A stretch of 46,861 bases of DNA from an uncultured Clostridia bacterium (GTDB lineage Bacteria; Bacillota; Clostridia; Oscillospirales; Acutalibacteraceae), in NCBI GenBank assembly GCA_944380675.1, contig CALWIH010000005.1, positions 1 to 46,861 of the forward strand. The letters are read 5' to 3'. Positions 15,849 through 23,036 of this stretch are shown here, piece by piece. The position numbers and the translations under genes were made by a program. The notes under the pieces were generated by a model. It was given only the letters and a program-made list of their open reading frames with translations, was not told where the DNA came from and made no database searches. The first letter of the stretch is position 1; each line of letters begins with the position of its first letter.

Positions 15849-16389
15849 GCGCAATCCCTTCCTTCTCAAGCTCCCTGCGGAGCGCCAGCCTCGCGCGGTA
15901 GGCGAGGGTTTCCACGGCGTGGACGCTCTTTCGCATGACGGCCGCCGCTTCCTTGCCGCTCATCTCCTCGAAATAGAGGAGCCAGAGCGTCTGCCGGTAT
16001 TCCGGCTTGAGACGGCTCATCGCGCGGTGCACCCGGCGCTTTTGTTCCTCACGCAGGAAGCGGCTTTCGAGGAGCTCGCCGTCCGCGAGGCTTACCTCGT
16101 GCAGCGGGACGCGCTTCTCCCGCGCCGCGCGGCGCAGATAGTCGAGCGCGAGGTTGCGGCCAATCGCGTACAGCCACGTCTTGAAGGAGGACAGACCCCT
16201 GTGGCGCGGCCGCTTGAGGCAGAGCTTGACAAACGCGTCCTCCGCGAGCTCGTCGGCAACCGCGAGGCTTCCGACAAAGCCGTTGAGGTAGAGCACGAGG
16301 CCGTCGTTGTAGCGCTCCACGAGATCGAAAAGGGCGCTCTCGTCCCCCTCGAGAAATCTCCGGTAGTTCGCCTGACCGGGATCGTCCAT
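15835..16389 (-). CDS. ECF-type RNA polymerase sigma factor
   Basis: 184 aa. Region 2 is clear (RFLEGDESALFDLVERYND, then DELAEDAFVKLCLK and FKTWLYAIGRNLALDYLRR). Region 4 has the helix-turn-helix YRQTLWLLYFEEMSGKEAA with a recognition helix ending in AYRARLALRREL. No extra C-terminal domain. The ribosome site GGGAGGAGG precedes the ATG. The downstream membrane protein overlaps it. A candidate ECF-type promoter at 16426-16452 suggests autoregulation. Confidence 0.92.
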   Translation of the reverse strand: MDDPGQANYRRFLEGDESALFDLVERYNDGLVLYLNGFVGSLAVADELAEDAFVKLCLKRPRHRGLSSFKTWLYAIGRNLALDYLRRAAREKRVPLHEVSLADGELLESRFLREEQKRRVHRAMSRLKPEYRQTLWLLYFEEMSGKEAAAVMRKSVHAVETLAYRARLALRRELEKEGIAHEDI

Positions 16390-16425
16390 ACCGATTCCTC
16401 CTCCCTGCCGTCTTCCTTCGTCCCT

Positions 16426-16452
16426 TAGACGGCGACACGGGCAAAAACCTCA
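16426..16452 (-). promoter_or_regulatory. Candidate autoregulated ECF promoter
   Basis: On the minus strand TGAGGTTTTT (16452-16443) and CGTCTA (16431-16426) are separated by 15 bases when TGAGGT is counted as the -35 box. The CGTC-type -10 and a TGA-T-rich -35 are typical of Firmicute ECF promoters. No SigA boxes are present in this leader. Confidence 0.5.
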
Positions 16453-16474
16453 CACTTTTTGAGGGTCATCCATG

Positions 16475-16500
16475 AAAAAAGCCGCCCGGCGGGGCGGCTT
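16475..16500 (-). terminator. Terminator of the polysaccharide deacetylase gene
   Basis: AAGCCGCCC (16479-16487) pairs with GGGCGGCTT (16492-16500) around a 4-base loop. On the minus strand a run of six T follows (16480-16475). It separates the deacetylase gene from the downstream ECF sigma gene on the same strand. Confidence 0.88.
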
Positions 16501-16517
16501 TTCGATGCTGCGCGGCG

Positions 16518-17570
16518 TCAGTCCGGCAGGCGGAAGTTGATGGGCGCCACCGTCGGGTCGAGGGCGGCGAAGCGGTAGCCCATCTCCTGCAGCTTCTCGA
16601 TGATGCGCGGGAGCTGGTCGAGCGTGTCCTTCTTGACGGAGCTGTTGTGCATCAGGACGATGGCCTTTTCGTACTTGGACGTCTGCGAAATCACGTTTTG
16701 ATAGATGGACTCCGCCGTCGAGCCGTGCTGCGCGTCGCCGGAATCGACGTTCCAGTCATAGTAGACATAGCCGCGGCGGTTCATCTCGTCGGTGATGGCG
16801 CGCGCCGTCGCCTTATTATAGCTGTTGACGCTGCCTCCGGCATACCGGTAAATCGCAGGCTCCACACCCGTCGTCTCGTAGATGAGATTTCTCATTCTGG
16901 AGAAGTCGCTCAGGTACGCCTCGGGGGAGGCGTAAATCTCGGAATACTGGTGCGTATAGGTGTGCACCGCGAGCGTGTGGCCGCGCTGCACCGTCTGGCG
17001 GAGGGCCTCCTTGTCCGCCTCGGACGTCTTGCCGACGACGAAGAAGGTGCCCTTGACGCCGTATTTGTCCAGCACGTCGAGCACGGGAATCGTCAGATTG
17101 GAAGGGCCGTCGTCAAACGTGAGATACACGACCTTATCGCCCGGCTCATGCGGGACAAACTCCTGCCTCGGGACGTACAGCTCCGGGTACGGGTCGCCCT
17201 CCGGAGCGGAAACGGGAGGCGGTGAGGACACCGGCGCGGCGCTTGACGGCGGAGGCGGAGGCGCTTCGCTCTCCGGGGGAGGAGCTTCGCTCGAAACGGC
17301 GGGAGGCGCGGACGGCGCGGGCGCTTCCATAGAGGCCGCAGCGGAAGAAGCCTCCTCCCGCTGCGCCGGCGACGCCGCCTGCTGCTCCGGGGCGGATTCG
17401 GGGAGGGACGCCGCCTGCGGCAGGCTCACGCCGCCGCTCTCCGCAGGCGCGGAGGCGATGGGCTCGAGCAATCCCTGATAAAAGATGGAAACGCAAAGCA
17501 GAAACAGGCCGACGACGGCCATCGATAAAACCACTGTGCGCAGATGTCTTGTTTTCCTCCGGTTTCCCAT
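16518..17570 (-). CDS. Polysaccharide deacetylase (CE4), membrane-anchored
   Basis: 350 aa from the ATG at 17570 (MGNRRKTRHLR); an ATG five codons upstream (17585) is possible but has no ribosome site, whereas GGGGA precedes this one. One N-terminal transmembrane helix (VVLSMAVVGLFLLCVSIFY) is followed by a roughly 100-residue Pro/Ala/Ser/Glu linker that would span the wall. The NodB domain starts near residue 145: TFDDGP gives the catalytic Asp and metal-binding Asp, and HTYTH gives the two metal histidines; the distal motifs YRYAGG and VLMHNS are also present. Likely substrates are peptidoglycan N-acetyl groups. The gene is monocistronic. Confidence 0.92.
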   Translation of the reverse strand: MGNRRKTRHLRTVVLSMAVVGLFLLCVSIFYQGLLEPIASAPAESGGVSLPQAASLPESAPEQQAASPAQREEASSAAASMEAPAPSAPPAVSSEAPPPESEAPPPPPSSAAPVSSPPPVSAPEGDPYPELYVPRQEFVPHEPGDKVVYLTFDDGPSNLTIPVLDVLDKYGVKGTFFVVGKTSEADKEALRQTVQRGHTLAVHTYTHQYSEIYASPEAYLSDFSRMRNLIYETTGVEPAIYRYAGGSVNSYNKATARAITDEMNRRGYVYYDWNVDSGDAQHGSTAESIYQNVISQTSKYEKAIVLMHNSSVKKDTLDQLPRIIEKLQEMGYRFAALDPTVAPINFRLPD

Positions 17571-17621
17571 ACGTGATTTCCCCAATCCTTCCCCATCGTT
17601 CGACAGGCTTTTCTCACCCCT

Positions 17622-17630
17622 ATTATAGCA
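17622..17630 (-). promoter_or_regulatory. Extended -10 promoter of the deacetylase gene
   Basis: On the minus strand TGCTATAAT (17630-17622) combines a TG extension with a perfect -10 box. No good -35 is present at the expected distance. Confidence 0.65.
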
Positions 17631-17701
17631 TCGGATTTGACATAATCCAGCAAATATTCTGTTAACGTTCGGTTACAGTTGTGAAACTTTACCCCATAAA
17701 G

Positions 17702-17732
17702 AAAGAGCCTCCCCGCGCGGGGGAGGCTCTTT
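17702..17732 (-). terminator. Terminator of glnN
   Basis: AAAGAGCCTCCCC (17702-17714) pairs perfectly with GGGGAGGCTCTTT (17720-17732). On the minus strand CTTTCTTT follows. It lies about 30 bases past the glnN stop. Confidence 0.9.
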
Positions 17733-17760
17733 GAAAAGGAAGGGATGAAAGCAGGTATAC

Positions 17761-19836
17761 TCAAACGTAGAACAGGATATCCTCATAGACCGGGAACGGC
17801 CAGCTCTCCTTGCCGACGAGAACCTCGAGGGAATCGGCGGCGGCTCGCGCCTGCTCCATCGCGGGGATAACCTCGGCGCGATAGTACGCGGCGGCCTCGT
17901 GGACGTCCTGCGGGACGGCGTCCACCTTGCTCTGGAGCAGCTCCTCACCGGCGAGCAGCTCGGCGGACTTGGCGGAAATCCTGCCGGCGAGCGTCTTCTC
18001 CGCGGAGGCGTCGATGCCGAGACCGGCCTTGACGGCGGCGGAGGACGCAAGCTTCCCGGAATAGCCGAGGCAGGCGGGAAGAATCTGGCGGGAAATCATG
18101 CGGAGCATCGTTTCCGCCTCGATGTGAATCGTCTTGCTGTACTCCTCGAGGCCGATCTCCTCACGGGACTTCATCTCCTCGATGGTGTACACGCCGTGAC
18201 GCGTAAAGAGGGTGATGTTCTTTTCGCTGGTGTAGAGCGGCAGGGCGTCCGGCGTGGAGCGCAGGTTCAGCAGGCCGCGGCGGGCTGCCTCCTCCTCCCA
18301 CTCCTTGCTGTAGCCGTTGCCGTTGAAGATGATGCGGCGGTGAGCGGCAAGCTCGCGGCGGACAAGGGCGTTGAGCGCCGTCTCAAAATCTTCGGCTCCC
18401 TCGAGCTCGTCGGCGAAGACGCGCAGCGCCTCCGCGACGGCGGTGTTCAGCATGATGTTCGTGCACGCGATGTTGAAGGAGGAGCCGGGCATACGGAACT
18501 CAAACTTGTTGCCGGTAAAGGCGAACGGCGAGGTTCTGTTGCGGTCGGAATGATCGAGCGGAATCGGCGGCAGGACGGACGCGCCGACGGAGACGTACTC
18601 CTTCTGGCTGTCGCCGCACGCCTTTCCGGAGACGAGCGACTCGATGACGGCGTCGAGGTCGTCGCCGACGTACATCGAGACGATGGCGGGCGGCGCCTCG
18701 TTCGCGCCGAGACGGTGGTCGTTGCCGGCGCTCGCGACGGAGATGCGCAGCAGATCCTGATACTCGTCGACCGCCTTGATGACAGCCGTCAGGAACAGCA
18801 GGAACTGCGCGTTCGAGATCGGGGTCTTGCCGGGATCGAGCAGGTTCTCGCCCGTGTCGGTGGAAATCGACCAGTTGTTGTGCTTGCCGGAGCCGTTGAT
18901 ACCCTCAAACGGCTTCTCGTTGAGGAGGCAGACAAAGCCGTGGCGGCTCGCGACCTTCTTCATCATCTCCATGGCGAGCTGGTTGTGGTCGGTCGCGATG
19001 TTGGTGGTCGAAAAGACAGGCGCCATCTCATGCTGGCAGGGCGCGACCTCGTTGTGCTCCGTCTTCGCCGCGACGCCAAGCTTCCACAGCTCCTCGTTGA
19101 GGTCGTCCATGAACGCCTTGACGCGCGGACGGATCGAGCCGAAATAGTGGTCCTCAAGCTCCTGTCCCTTCGGGGCCGGCGCGCCGAACAGCGTGCGGCC
19201 GCTGAGAATCAGGTCGAGGCGCTTCGCGTAGTCCTCCTTGTTGATGAGGAAATACTCCTGCTCCGCGCCGACAGTCGTCGTCACGCGGCGGACGTCCTTG
19301 CCGAACAGCTTGAGCACGCGGCACGCCTGCTTACTGATGGCGTCCATCGAGCGCAGGAGCGGCGTCTTCTTGTCGAGGATTTCGCCCGTGTAGGAGCAGA
19401 ACGCGGTAGGAATGCACAGCGTGTTGTCCTTAATGAAGGCGTAGGAGGTCGGATCCCAGGCGGTGTAGCCGCGGGCCTCGAACGTGGCGCGCAGGCCGCC
19501 GGACGGGAAGGAGGAGGCGTCGGGCTCGCCCTTCGTCAGCTCCTTGCCGGAGAACTCCATGATGACGGAGCCGTCTCCCTGCGGAGAAAGGAAGGAATCG
19601 TGCTTCTCGGCGGTGACGCCCGTCATCGGCTGGAACCAGTGCGTGAAATGGGTCGCGCCGTGCTCGATGGCCCAGTCCTTCATCACGGAGGCGACGACGT
19701 TCGCGACGCCGGGGGCGAGGGGGCTGCCCTCCTCCATCGTCTTCTTGAGGGCGCGGAAAATATCCTTCGGGAGCCTGTCGCGCATGACGGACTCGTTAAA
19801 CGAAAGGCTTCCAAACATTTCAGGGACTCTGCTCAT
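17761..19836 (-). CDS. glnN: Glutamine synthetase type III
   Basis: 691 aa, far longer than GSI (about 440) and typical of GSIII. The N-terminus [23 protein letters not shown] is the GSIII-specific domain. Catalytic motifs follow: [17 protein letters not shown] (metal-binding glutamates), [12 protein letters not shown], the ATP-site segment [12 protein letters not shown] and the glutamate-binding [14 protein letters not shown]. It makes glutamine from glutamate, ammonium and ATP in the cytoplasm. The ribosome site AGGAG lies 10 bases before the ATG. It lies downstream of glnA and the ANTAR gene, behind a terminator that overlaps a hexaloop hairpin, so expression probably depends on read-through. 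Confidence 0.97.
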   Translation of the reverse strand: MSRVPEMFGSLSFNESVMRDRLPKDIFRALKKTMEEGSPLAPGVANVVASVMKDWAIEHGATHFTHWFQPMTGVTAEKHDSFLSPQGDGSVIMEFSGKELTKGEPDASSFPSGGLRATFEARGYTAWDPTSYAFIKDNTLCIPTAFCSYTGEILDKKTPLLRSMDAISKQACRVLKLFGKDVRRVTTTVGAEQEYFLINKEDYAKRLDLILSGRTLFGAPAPKGQELEDHYFGSIRPRVKAFMDDLNEELWKLGVAAKTEHNEVAPCQHEMAPVFSTTNIATDHNQLAMEMMKKVASRHGFVCLLNEKPFEGINGSGKHNNWSISTDTGENLLDPGKTPISNAQFLLFLTAVIKAVDEYQDLLRISVASAGNDHRLGANEAPPAIVSMYVGDDLDAVIESLVSGKACGDSQKEYVSVGASVLPPIPLDHSDRNRTSPFAFTGNKFEFRMPGSSFNIACTNIMLNTAVAEALRVFADELEGAEDFETALNALVRRELAAHRRIIFNGNGYSKEWEEEAARRGLLNLRSTPDALPLYTSEKNITLFTRHGVYTIEEMKSREEIGLEEYSKTIHIEAETMLRMISRQILPACLGYSGKLASSAAVKAGLGIDASAEKTLAGRISAKSAELLAGEELLQSKVDAVPQDVHEAAAYYRAEVIPAMEQARAAADSLEVLVGKESWPFPVYEDILFYV

Positions 19837-19903
19837 AACTCAACACTCTCCTGTTCGCCGCGAAGGCGGCCTGTTTTTCCCTCTCCGGGGGGTTCTATAT
19901 GAG

Positions 19904-19955
19904 AAAAGGCGCCGCGGGAAGGGAGTTTTCCCCTTCACCGCAGCGCCTTTGCTGC
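19904..19955 (-). promoter_or_regulatory. Hexaloop hairpin overlapping a terminator, ANTAR gene to glnN
   Basis: On the minus strand GCAGC (19955-19951), loop AAAGGC (19950-19945) and GCTGC (19944-19940) form a perfect 5-bp hairpin with A at loop position 1 and G at 4. The same loop bases start a terminator: AAAGGCGCTGCGG (19950-19938) pairs over 13 bp with CCGCGGCGCCTTT, with an inner GAAGGG/CCCTTC stem and a TTTT tail (to 19904). The two folds exclude each other. The hairpin begins 5 bases after the ANTAR gene stop. I see no convincing promoter between it and glnN. Confidence 0.8.
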
Positions 19956-19960
19956 CTCAA

Positions 19961-20536
19961 TCAATCGTTTTGACTTTCATACTGCCGGATGACCGTCAAA
20001 GCGGCCTCCCGGCGGGAGATGCGCAGATCCATCGCGCGGCGTTCCAGGCAGTGGTGCGCCTCGTCCTCCGTGAGATGAAGACGCTCCACGAGGAGACATT
20101 TCGCGCGGCAGGCCAGACGCGTGTCGTCCAGCTTCTGGAGAAGCTCCGCGTTTTTCTTCTGCAGCTGCGCGATGCGCTGCCGCGAGACGGCCAACAGACG
20201 GATGGCCTGCGTCAGGGCGGAGCGGGAAATGGGCTTTTCCAGGACGAAGATCCCGAGCCGTTCGAGCGGCCGCGCGATCTCCGCGGCCTGCAGCGCGGGC
20301 GCGACGAGCACCACGCCCGCCATGGTGGCGTCGGCGAAGCTTGTCGCGAGCTCGCTGCCGAATTCATCGGGCAGCGGGGCGTTGATCAGTACAAGGTCAA
20401 GGGAAAGCTCGAGAAGCTTCCGCCTGGCCTCCCCGGCGTTGGCCGCCGTCACAAGACGGGAGCAGCCGCAGCCCTTGAGGAGCGACGCCAGTGCGGGAAG
20501 GGATTTCTCCCCGCTCACAATCAAGGCGTTCTCCAT
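19961..20536 (-). CDS. ANTAR-domain antiterminator with degenerate receiver (NitR-like)
   Basis: 191 aa from the ATG at 20536 (MENALIVSGEKSL), chosen for its GGAGGG ribosome site. Residues 1-120 have a receiver fold, but the phospho-acceptor Asp is Asn52 (LVLINAPLPDEFG) and the acidic pair is Ser8-Gly9; only Lys101 (VLEKP) remains. A short coiled coil (RIAQLQKKNAELLQKL) leads to the ANTAR domain (about 138-191) with its conserved Arg, Ala-Lys and Ala-Met pattern (CRAKCLLVERL, LERRAMDLRIS). ANTAR proteins bind hexaloop hairpins in leader RNA and prevent termination. A related nitR gene follows glnA in Clostridium saccharobutylicum. It lies 44 bases after glnA and before glnN; likely targets are the four hexaloop leaders nearby. 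Confidence 0.9.
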   Translation of the reverse strand: MENALIVSGEKSLPALASLLKGCGCSRLVTAANAGEARRKLLELSLDLVLINAPLPDEFGSELATSFADATMAGVVLVAPALQAAEIARPLERLGIFVLEKPISRSALTQAIRLLAVSRQRIAQLQKKNAELLQKLDDTRLACRAKCLLVERLHLTEDEAHHCLERRAMDLRISRREAALTVIRQYESQND

Positions 20537-20580
20537 GTTGATCCCTCCGTGCTGGAACTGAATTCCGGCGCTCATTTGCG

Positions 20581-21885
20581 TCAGATGCGATCGAAATACT
20601 GCTCGATTTCATACCGGTACGGATCGCCCGCCGCCTGATACGCCTCAAATTCTGCCCGCTTCTGGGTCAGATACTGCTCGAGCATCTTCTCCGGCAGAAC
20701 GGAACGAAGCCACTCGCTGGACGCTGCCGTCTCGAGCGCTTCGCCGAGCGACTGCGGAAGACGCTCGCCGGCCCGCTCCGCGAAGCCGTCGAAATCCGAG
20801 GACTGCGGAAGCGTGAGACCGTCACGGACGCCGCTGAGCGCCGCTTCAATGAGCAGCGCCGCCACCACATACGGGCTGCAGGCGGGATCCGGGGAGCGAA
20901 CCTCGATGCGGGAATCCGAACCGGAGGCGGCGGGAAGCCGCACAAGCTGCGCGCGGTTCTGCGCCGACCAGCCGATGGCCGAGGGGGCTTCAAAGCTTCC
21001 AAGGCGCCGGTAGGAGCCGGGAAGGGGGTTCGCGAAGGCGGTGATTGCCGGGATATGCCGCAGAATACCGGCCACCATGGAGGCCGCCTGCGGATCGGGA
21101 GCAGTCAGGAAATTTTCAAAGATGTTTCTGCCGTCTCTCCAGGCGGAGAGATTGAAGTGCAGGCCGCTGCCGCTCTCCTTCTCAATCGGCTTCGGGAGGA
21201 ACGACGCGAACAGTCCGCTCTGCGCCGCGATGGCCTTCACGGCCGTGCGGAGCGTCGCGAGATTGTCGGCGGCCTCAAGCGGCGGGGAGCGGTGGAAATC
21301 CACCTCGTTCTGCCCCGGCCCCTGCTCGTGATGCGAGCGCTCCGGGCGCAGCCCCATCTCCTCGAGCGTCAGGCAGATGCTGCGCCTGACATTCTCGCCA
21401 TGATCGAGAGGCGACATATCGAAGTAGCCGGCCTTGTCGTACGGCTTTAAGACGGGCTCTCCCCTCTCGTCGGTGGAAAAGAGGTAAAACTCGCACTCCG
21501 GGCCGAGCTGGAAGGTGAAGCCCGCGTCGAGCGCGCGCTTTTCCGTCTGCCGGAGCAGGAGTCTGCCGTCCCCCTCAAAGGGTCTGCCGTCAGGGTAGCG
21601 GATGGTGCAGTAGAAGCGGGCCACGCAGCCCTGCGAAGGCCGCCAGGGGAAGATGGCCAGCGTGTCCGGGTCGGGAAAAAGGAACAGATCCGACTCCGTC
21701 ACATTCCCGAAGCCGGGAATCGCCGAGGCGTCAAACGAGACGCCCTTCTCAAAAGCGTGCTCCAGATACGACGACAGAATCGCGATATTCTTTTGTACGC
21801 CGAAGATGTCGCAGAACGCCAGACGGATAAACTTGATGTCGTTTTCCTCGACGAACTGCAGAATATCGGAAATCCCCCGTGTCAT
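20581..21885 (-). CDS. glnA: Glutamine synthetase type I
   Basis: 434 aa from the ATG at 21885 (MTRGISDILQFVEENDIKFIRLAFCDIFG), which has a GGAGAGAG ribosome site. GSI motifs include GPECEFYLF (metal ligands), EQGPGQNEVDFH, SGLHFNLS (ATP region) and SPDPACSPYVVAA. The adenylylation-site tyrosine region of GSI-beta is absent, and the length fits GSI-alpha as in other Firmicutes. It lies between purC and the ANTAR gene on one strand with gaps of 52 and 44 bases and no terminator, so purC-glnA-ANTAR gene is probably one transcript. Confidence 0.95.
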   Translation of the reverse strand: MTRGISDILQFVEENDIKFIRLAFCDIFGVQKNIAILSSYLEHAFEKGVSFDASAIPGFGNVTESDLFLFPDPDTLAIFPWRPSQGCVARFYCTIRYPDGRPFEGDGRLLLRQTEKRALDAGFTFQLGPECEFYLFSTDERGEPVLKPYDKAGYFDMSPLDHGENVRRSICLTLEEMGLRPERSHHEQGPGQNEVDFHRSPPLEAADNLATLRTAVKAIAAQSGLFASFLPKPIEKESGSGLHFNLSAWRDGRNIFENFLTAPDPQAASMVAGILRHIPAITAFANPLPGSYRRLGSFEAPSAIGWSAQNRAQLVRLPAASGSDSRIEVRSPDPACSPYVVAALLIEAALSGVRDGLTLPQSSDFDGFAERAGERLPQSLGEALETAASSEWLRSVLPEKMLEQYLTQKRAEFEAYQAAGDPYRYEIEQYFDRI

Positions 21886-21937
21886 CGGGTTCTCTCTCCT
21901 TTCGCGCGCTTCGCCCCGCGGCGCGTCCAATCAATCC

Positions 21938-22648
21938 TTATTTGCCCAGCAGGCGGTGCAGCACCTCGCGGTACGCTTCCTCCTCGCCGCCGAGATCGCG
22001 GCGGAACAGGTCCTTGTCAAGATGGGCATGAGTCTTGACGTCCCAGAAGCGGCAGGTGTCGGGGCTGATCTCGTCCGCGAGGATGATCTTGCCCTCGGAA
22101 TCGCGGCCGAACTCAAGCTTGAAGTCGATGAGCTCAATACCGGCGGTCTTGAGGTACTCGCCGAGCGCGGCGTTGATCTGCATACTGTAATCGGCGATCT
22201 GGCGCAGCTCCTCGGGAGTGGCGACGCCCAGCGCGGCAATGTGGTACTCGTTGACCATCGGATCGCCGAGCGCATCGTCCTTGTAGCAGTACTCGAGCAC
22301 GGTGGTCTTGAGCTTCGTGCCCTCCTCCATGCCGAGGCGCTTGGCCAGGCTGCCGGCCGCCACGTTGCGGACGATAACCTCAAGCGGGACGATCTGCACT
22401 CTCTTGACGAGCGTCTCAGTCTCGGAAACCTCCTCGACGAGGTGGGTCGGAATTCCCTTGGTCTCGAGGAAACGCATCAGGTGGTTCGTCACCAGATTGT
22501 TGACGACGCCCTTGCCGCGGATCGTTCCGCGCTTGGCGCCGTTGCCGGCTGTCGCGTCGTCCTTATAGCGGACGAGGTAAACGTCAGGGCGGTCCGTTTT
22601 GAATACTTTCTTGGCCTTTCCTTCATAAAGCAGTTCCAGGTTTTCCAT
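21938..22648 (-). CDS. purC: Phosphoribosylaminoimidazole-succinocarboxamide synthase (SAICAR synthetase)
   Basis: 236 aa, usual length. It starts MENLELLYEGKAKKVFKTD, the PurC N-terminal signature, with the ATP-binding YEGKAKKV motif. Further motifs are VPLEVIVRNVAAGS, IELIDFKLEFG and ADEISPDTCRFWD. It catalyses the ATP-dependent addition of aspartate in purine synthesis. The ATG has a GGAAGAGAGGA ribosome site. No other purine genes flank it; instead it leads the glnA-ANTAR unit, with a leader that carries an A1/G4 hexaloop hairpin. Confidence 0.97.
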   Translation of the reverse strand: MENLELLYEGKAKKVFKTDRPDVYLVRYKDDATAGNGAKRGTIRGKGVVNNLVTNHLMRFLETKGIPTHLVEEVSETETLVKRVQIVPLEVIVRNVAAGSLAKRLGMEEGTKLKTTVLEYCYKDDALGDPMVNEYHIAALGVATPEELRQIADYSMQINAALGEYLKTAGIELIDFKLEFGRDSEGKIILADEISPDTCRFWDVKTHAHLDKDLFRRDLGGEEEAYREVLHRLLGK

Positions 22649-22673
22649 ACTAGCATTCCTCTCTTCCTGCGGC

Positions 22674-22742
22674 GTTGTTTCCGTAGATGATCCACAAAGG
22701 GCACTACGGAAGTATGTACCCCGCAGCGCCCTTGCTGTTTAC
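22674..22742 (-). promoter_or_regulatory. purC-glnA leader with hexaloop hairpin and competing folds
   Basis: Three minus-strand folds compete. First, CAGC (22737-22734), loop AAGGGC (22733-22728), GCTG (22727-22724), beginning about 5 bases after the predicted start. Second, a 13-bp stem pairing AAGGGCGCTGCGG (22733-22721) with CCGTAGTGCCCTT (22709-22697), with two or three G-U pairs and only a short TTTG tail. Third, TTCCGTAG (22711-22704) with CTACGGAA (22686-22679), which excludes the second but not the first. Confidence 0.7.
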
Positions 22743-22748
22743 AAATGT

Positions 22749-22777
22749 ATTGTAGCGCTTTGAAATGCGTCTGTCAA
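22749..22777 (-). promoter_or_regulatory. SigA promoter of purC-glnA
   Basis: On the minus strand a perfect TTGACA (22777-22772), 17-base spacer, TACAAT (22754-22749). Predicted start near 22742. The 388-base purC-carA gap holds this promoter, the divergent carA promoter, and both structured leaders. Confidence 0.88.
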
Positions 22778-22888
22778 GTCAATCCGCGGAAAGTCCTCAG
22801 ATTTTATACTTTGCTGTAAAATCATCGCTCCGAGGCTCTCGGAATCGTGCCATCTTCTGAAAATCGCAAAAGGACGGTTTGCAGGATC

Positions 22889-22917
22889 TTGACCTTTCTC
22901 CTGCAAAGTGCTATAAT
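22889..22917 (+). promoter_or_regulatory. SigA promoter of carAB
   Basis: TTGACC (22889-22894), 17-base spacer, perfect TATAAT (22912-22917). Predicted start near 22924. Confidence 0.9.
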
Positions 22918-22925
22918 GCCGTAGA

Positions 22926-22982
22926 TGGACAAAGGCGTTCAGAGGCCGCTTTCACCAAAGGCGGCCCCGGGACGCCTTTTTT
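22926..22982 (+). promoter_or_regulatory. carAB leader attenuator with hexaloop hairpin
   Basis: TGGAC (22926-22930), loop AAAGGC (22931-22936) and GTTCA (22937-22941) form a 5-bp hairpin (one G-U) with A1 and G4 in the loop. The loop is also the start of a terminator: AAAGGCGT (22931-22938) pairs with ACGCCTTT (22972-22979), with an inner GGCCGC/GCGGCC stem, followed by TTTTTTCTTTT. The terminator lies between the only promoter and carA, so it must be conditional. Confidence 0.85.
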
Positions 22983-23036
22983 CTTTTGTATTTTCCGTGC
23001 GCGCGGCTGCGCGGCCACGGGACAGGAGGGTACGCC

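Noticed and set aside
17571-17585. Upstream ATG of the polysaccharide deacetylase
   Set aside because: It lacks a ribosome site, while the ATG at 17570 has GGGGA upstream; the difference is only five residues.
21886-21937. A hexaloop hairpin or terminator between purC and glnA
   Set aside because: The gap has a GC-rich inverted repeat but no A1/G4 hexaloop and no T tract.
22649-22760. Purine riboswitch before purC
   Set aside because: The conserved loop and junction sequences of the guanine/adenine riboswitch are missing; the leader fits the hexaloop pattern instead.
22681-22927. CCGTAGATG occurs at 22681-22689 and 22919-22927, each followed by ACAAAGG within a few bases
   Set aside because: The two copies lie on opposite functional strands of divergent leaders, so a shared role is unlikely; probably chance.
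22926-22982. PyrR-binding attenuator before carA
   Set aside because: TTCAGAGGCC only partly resembles the PyrR loop and lacks its full consensus.
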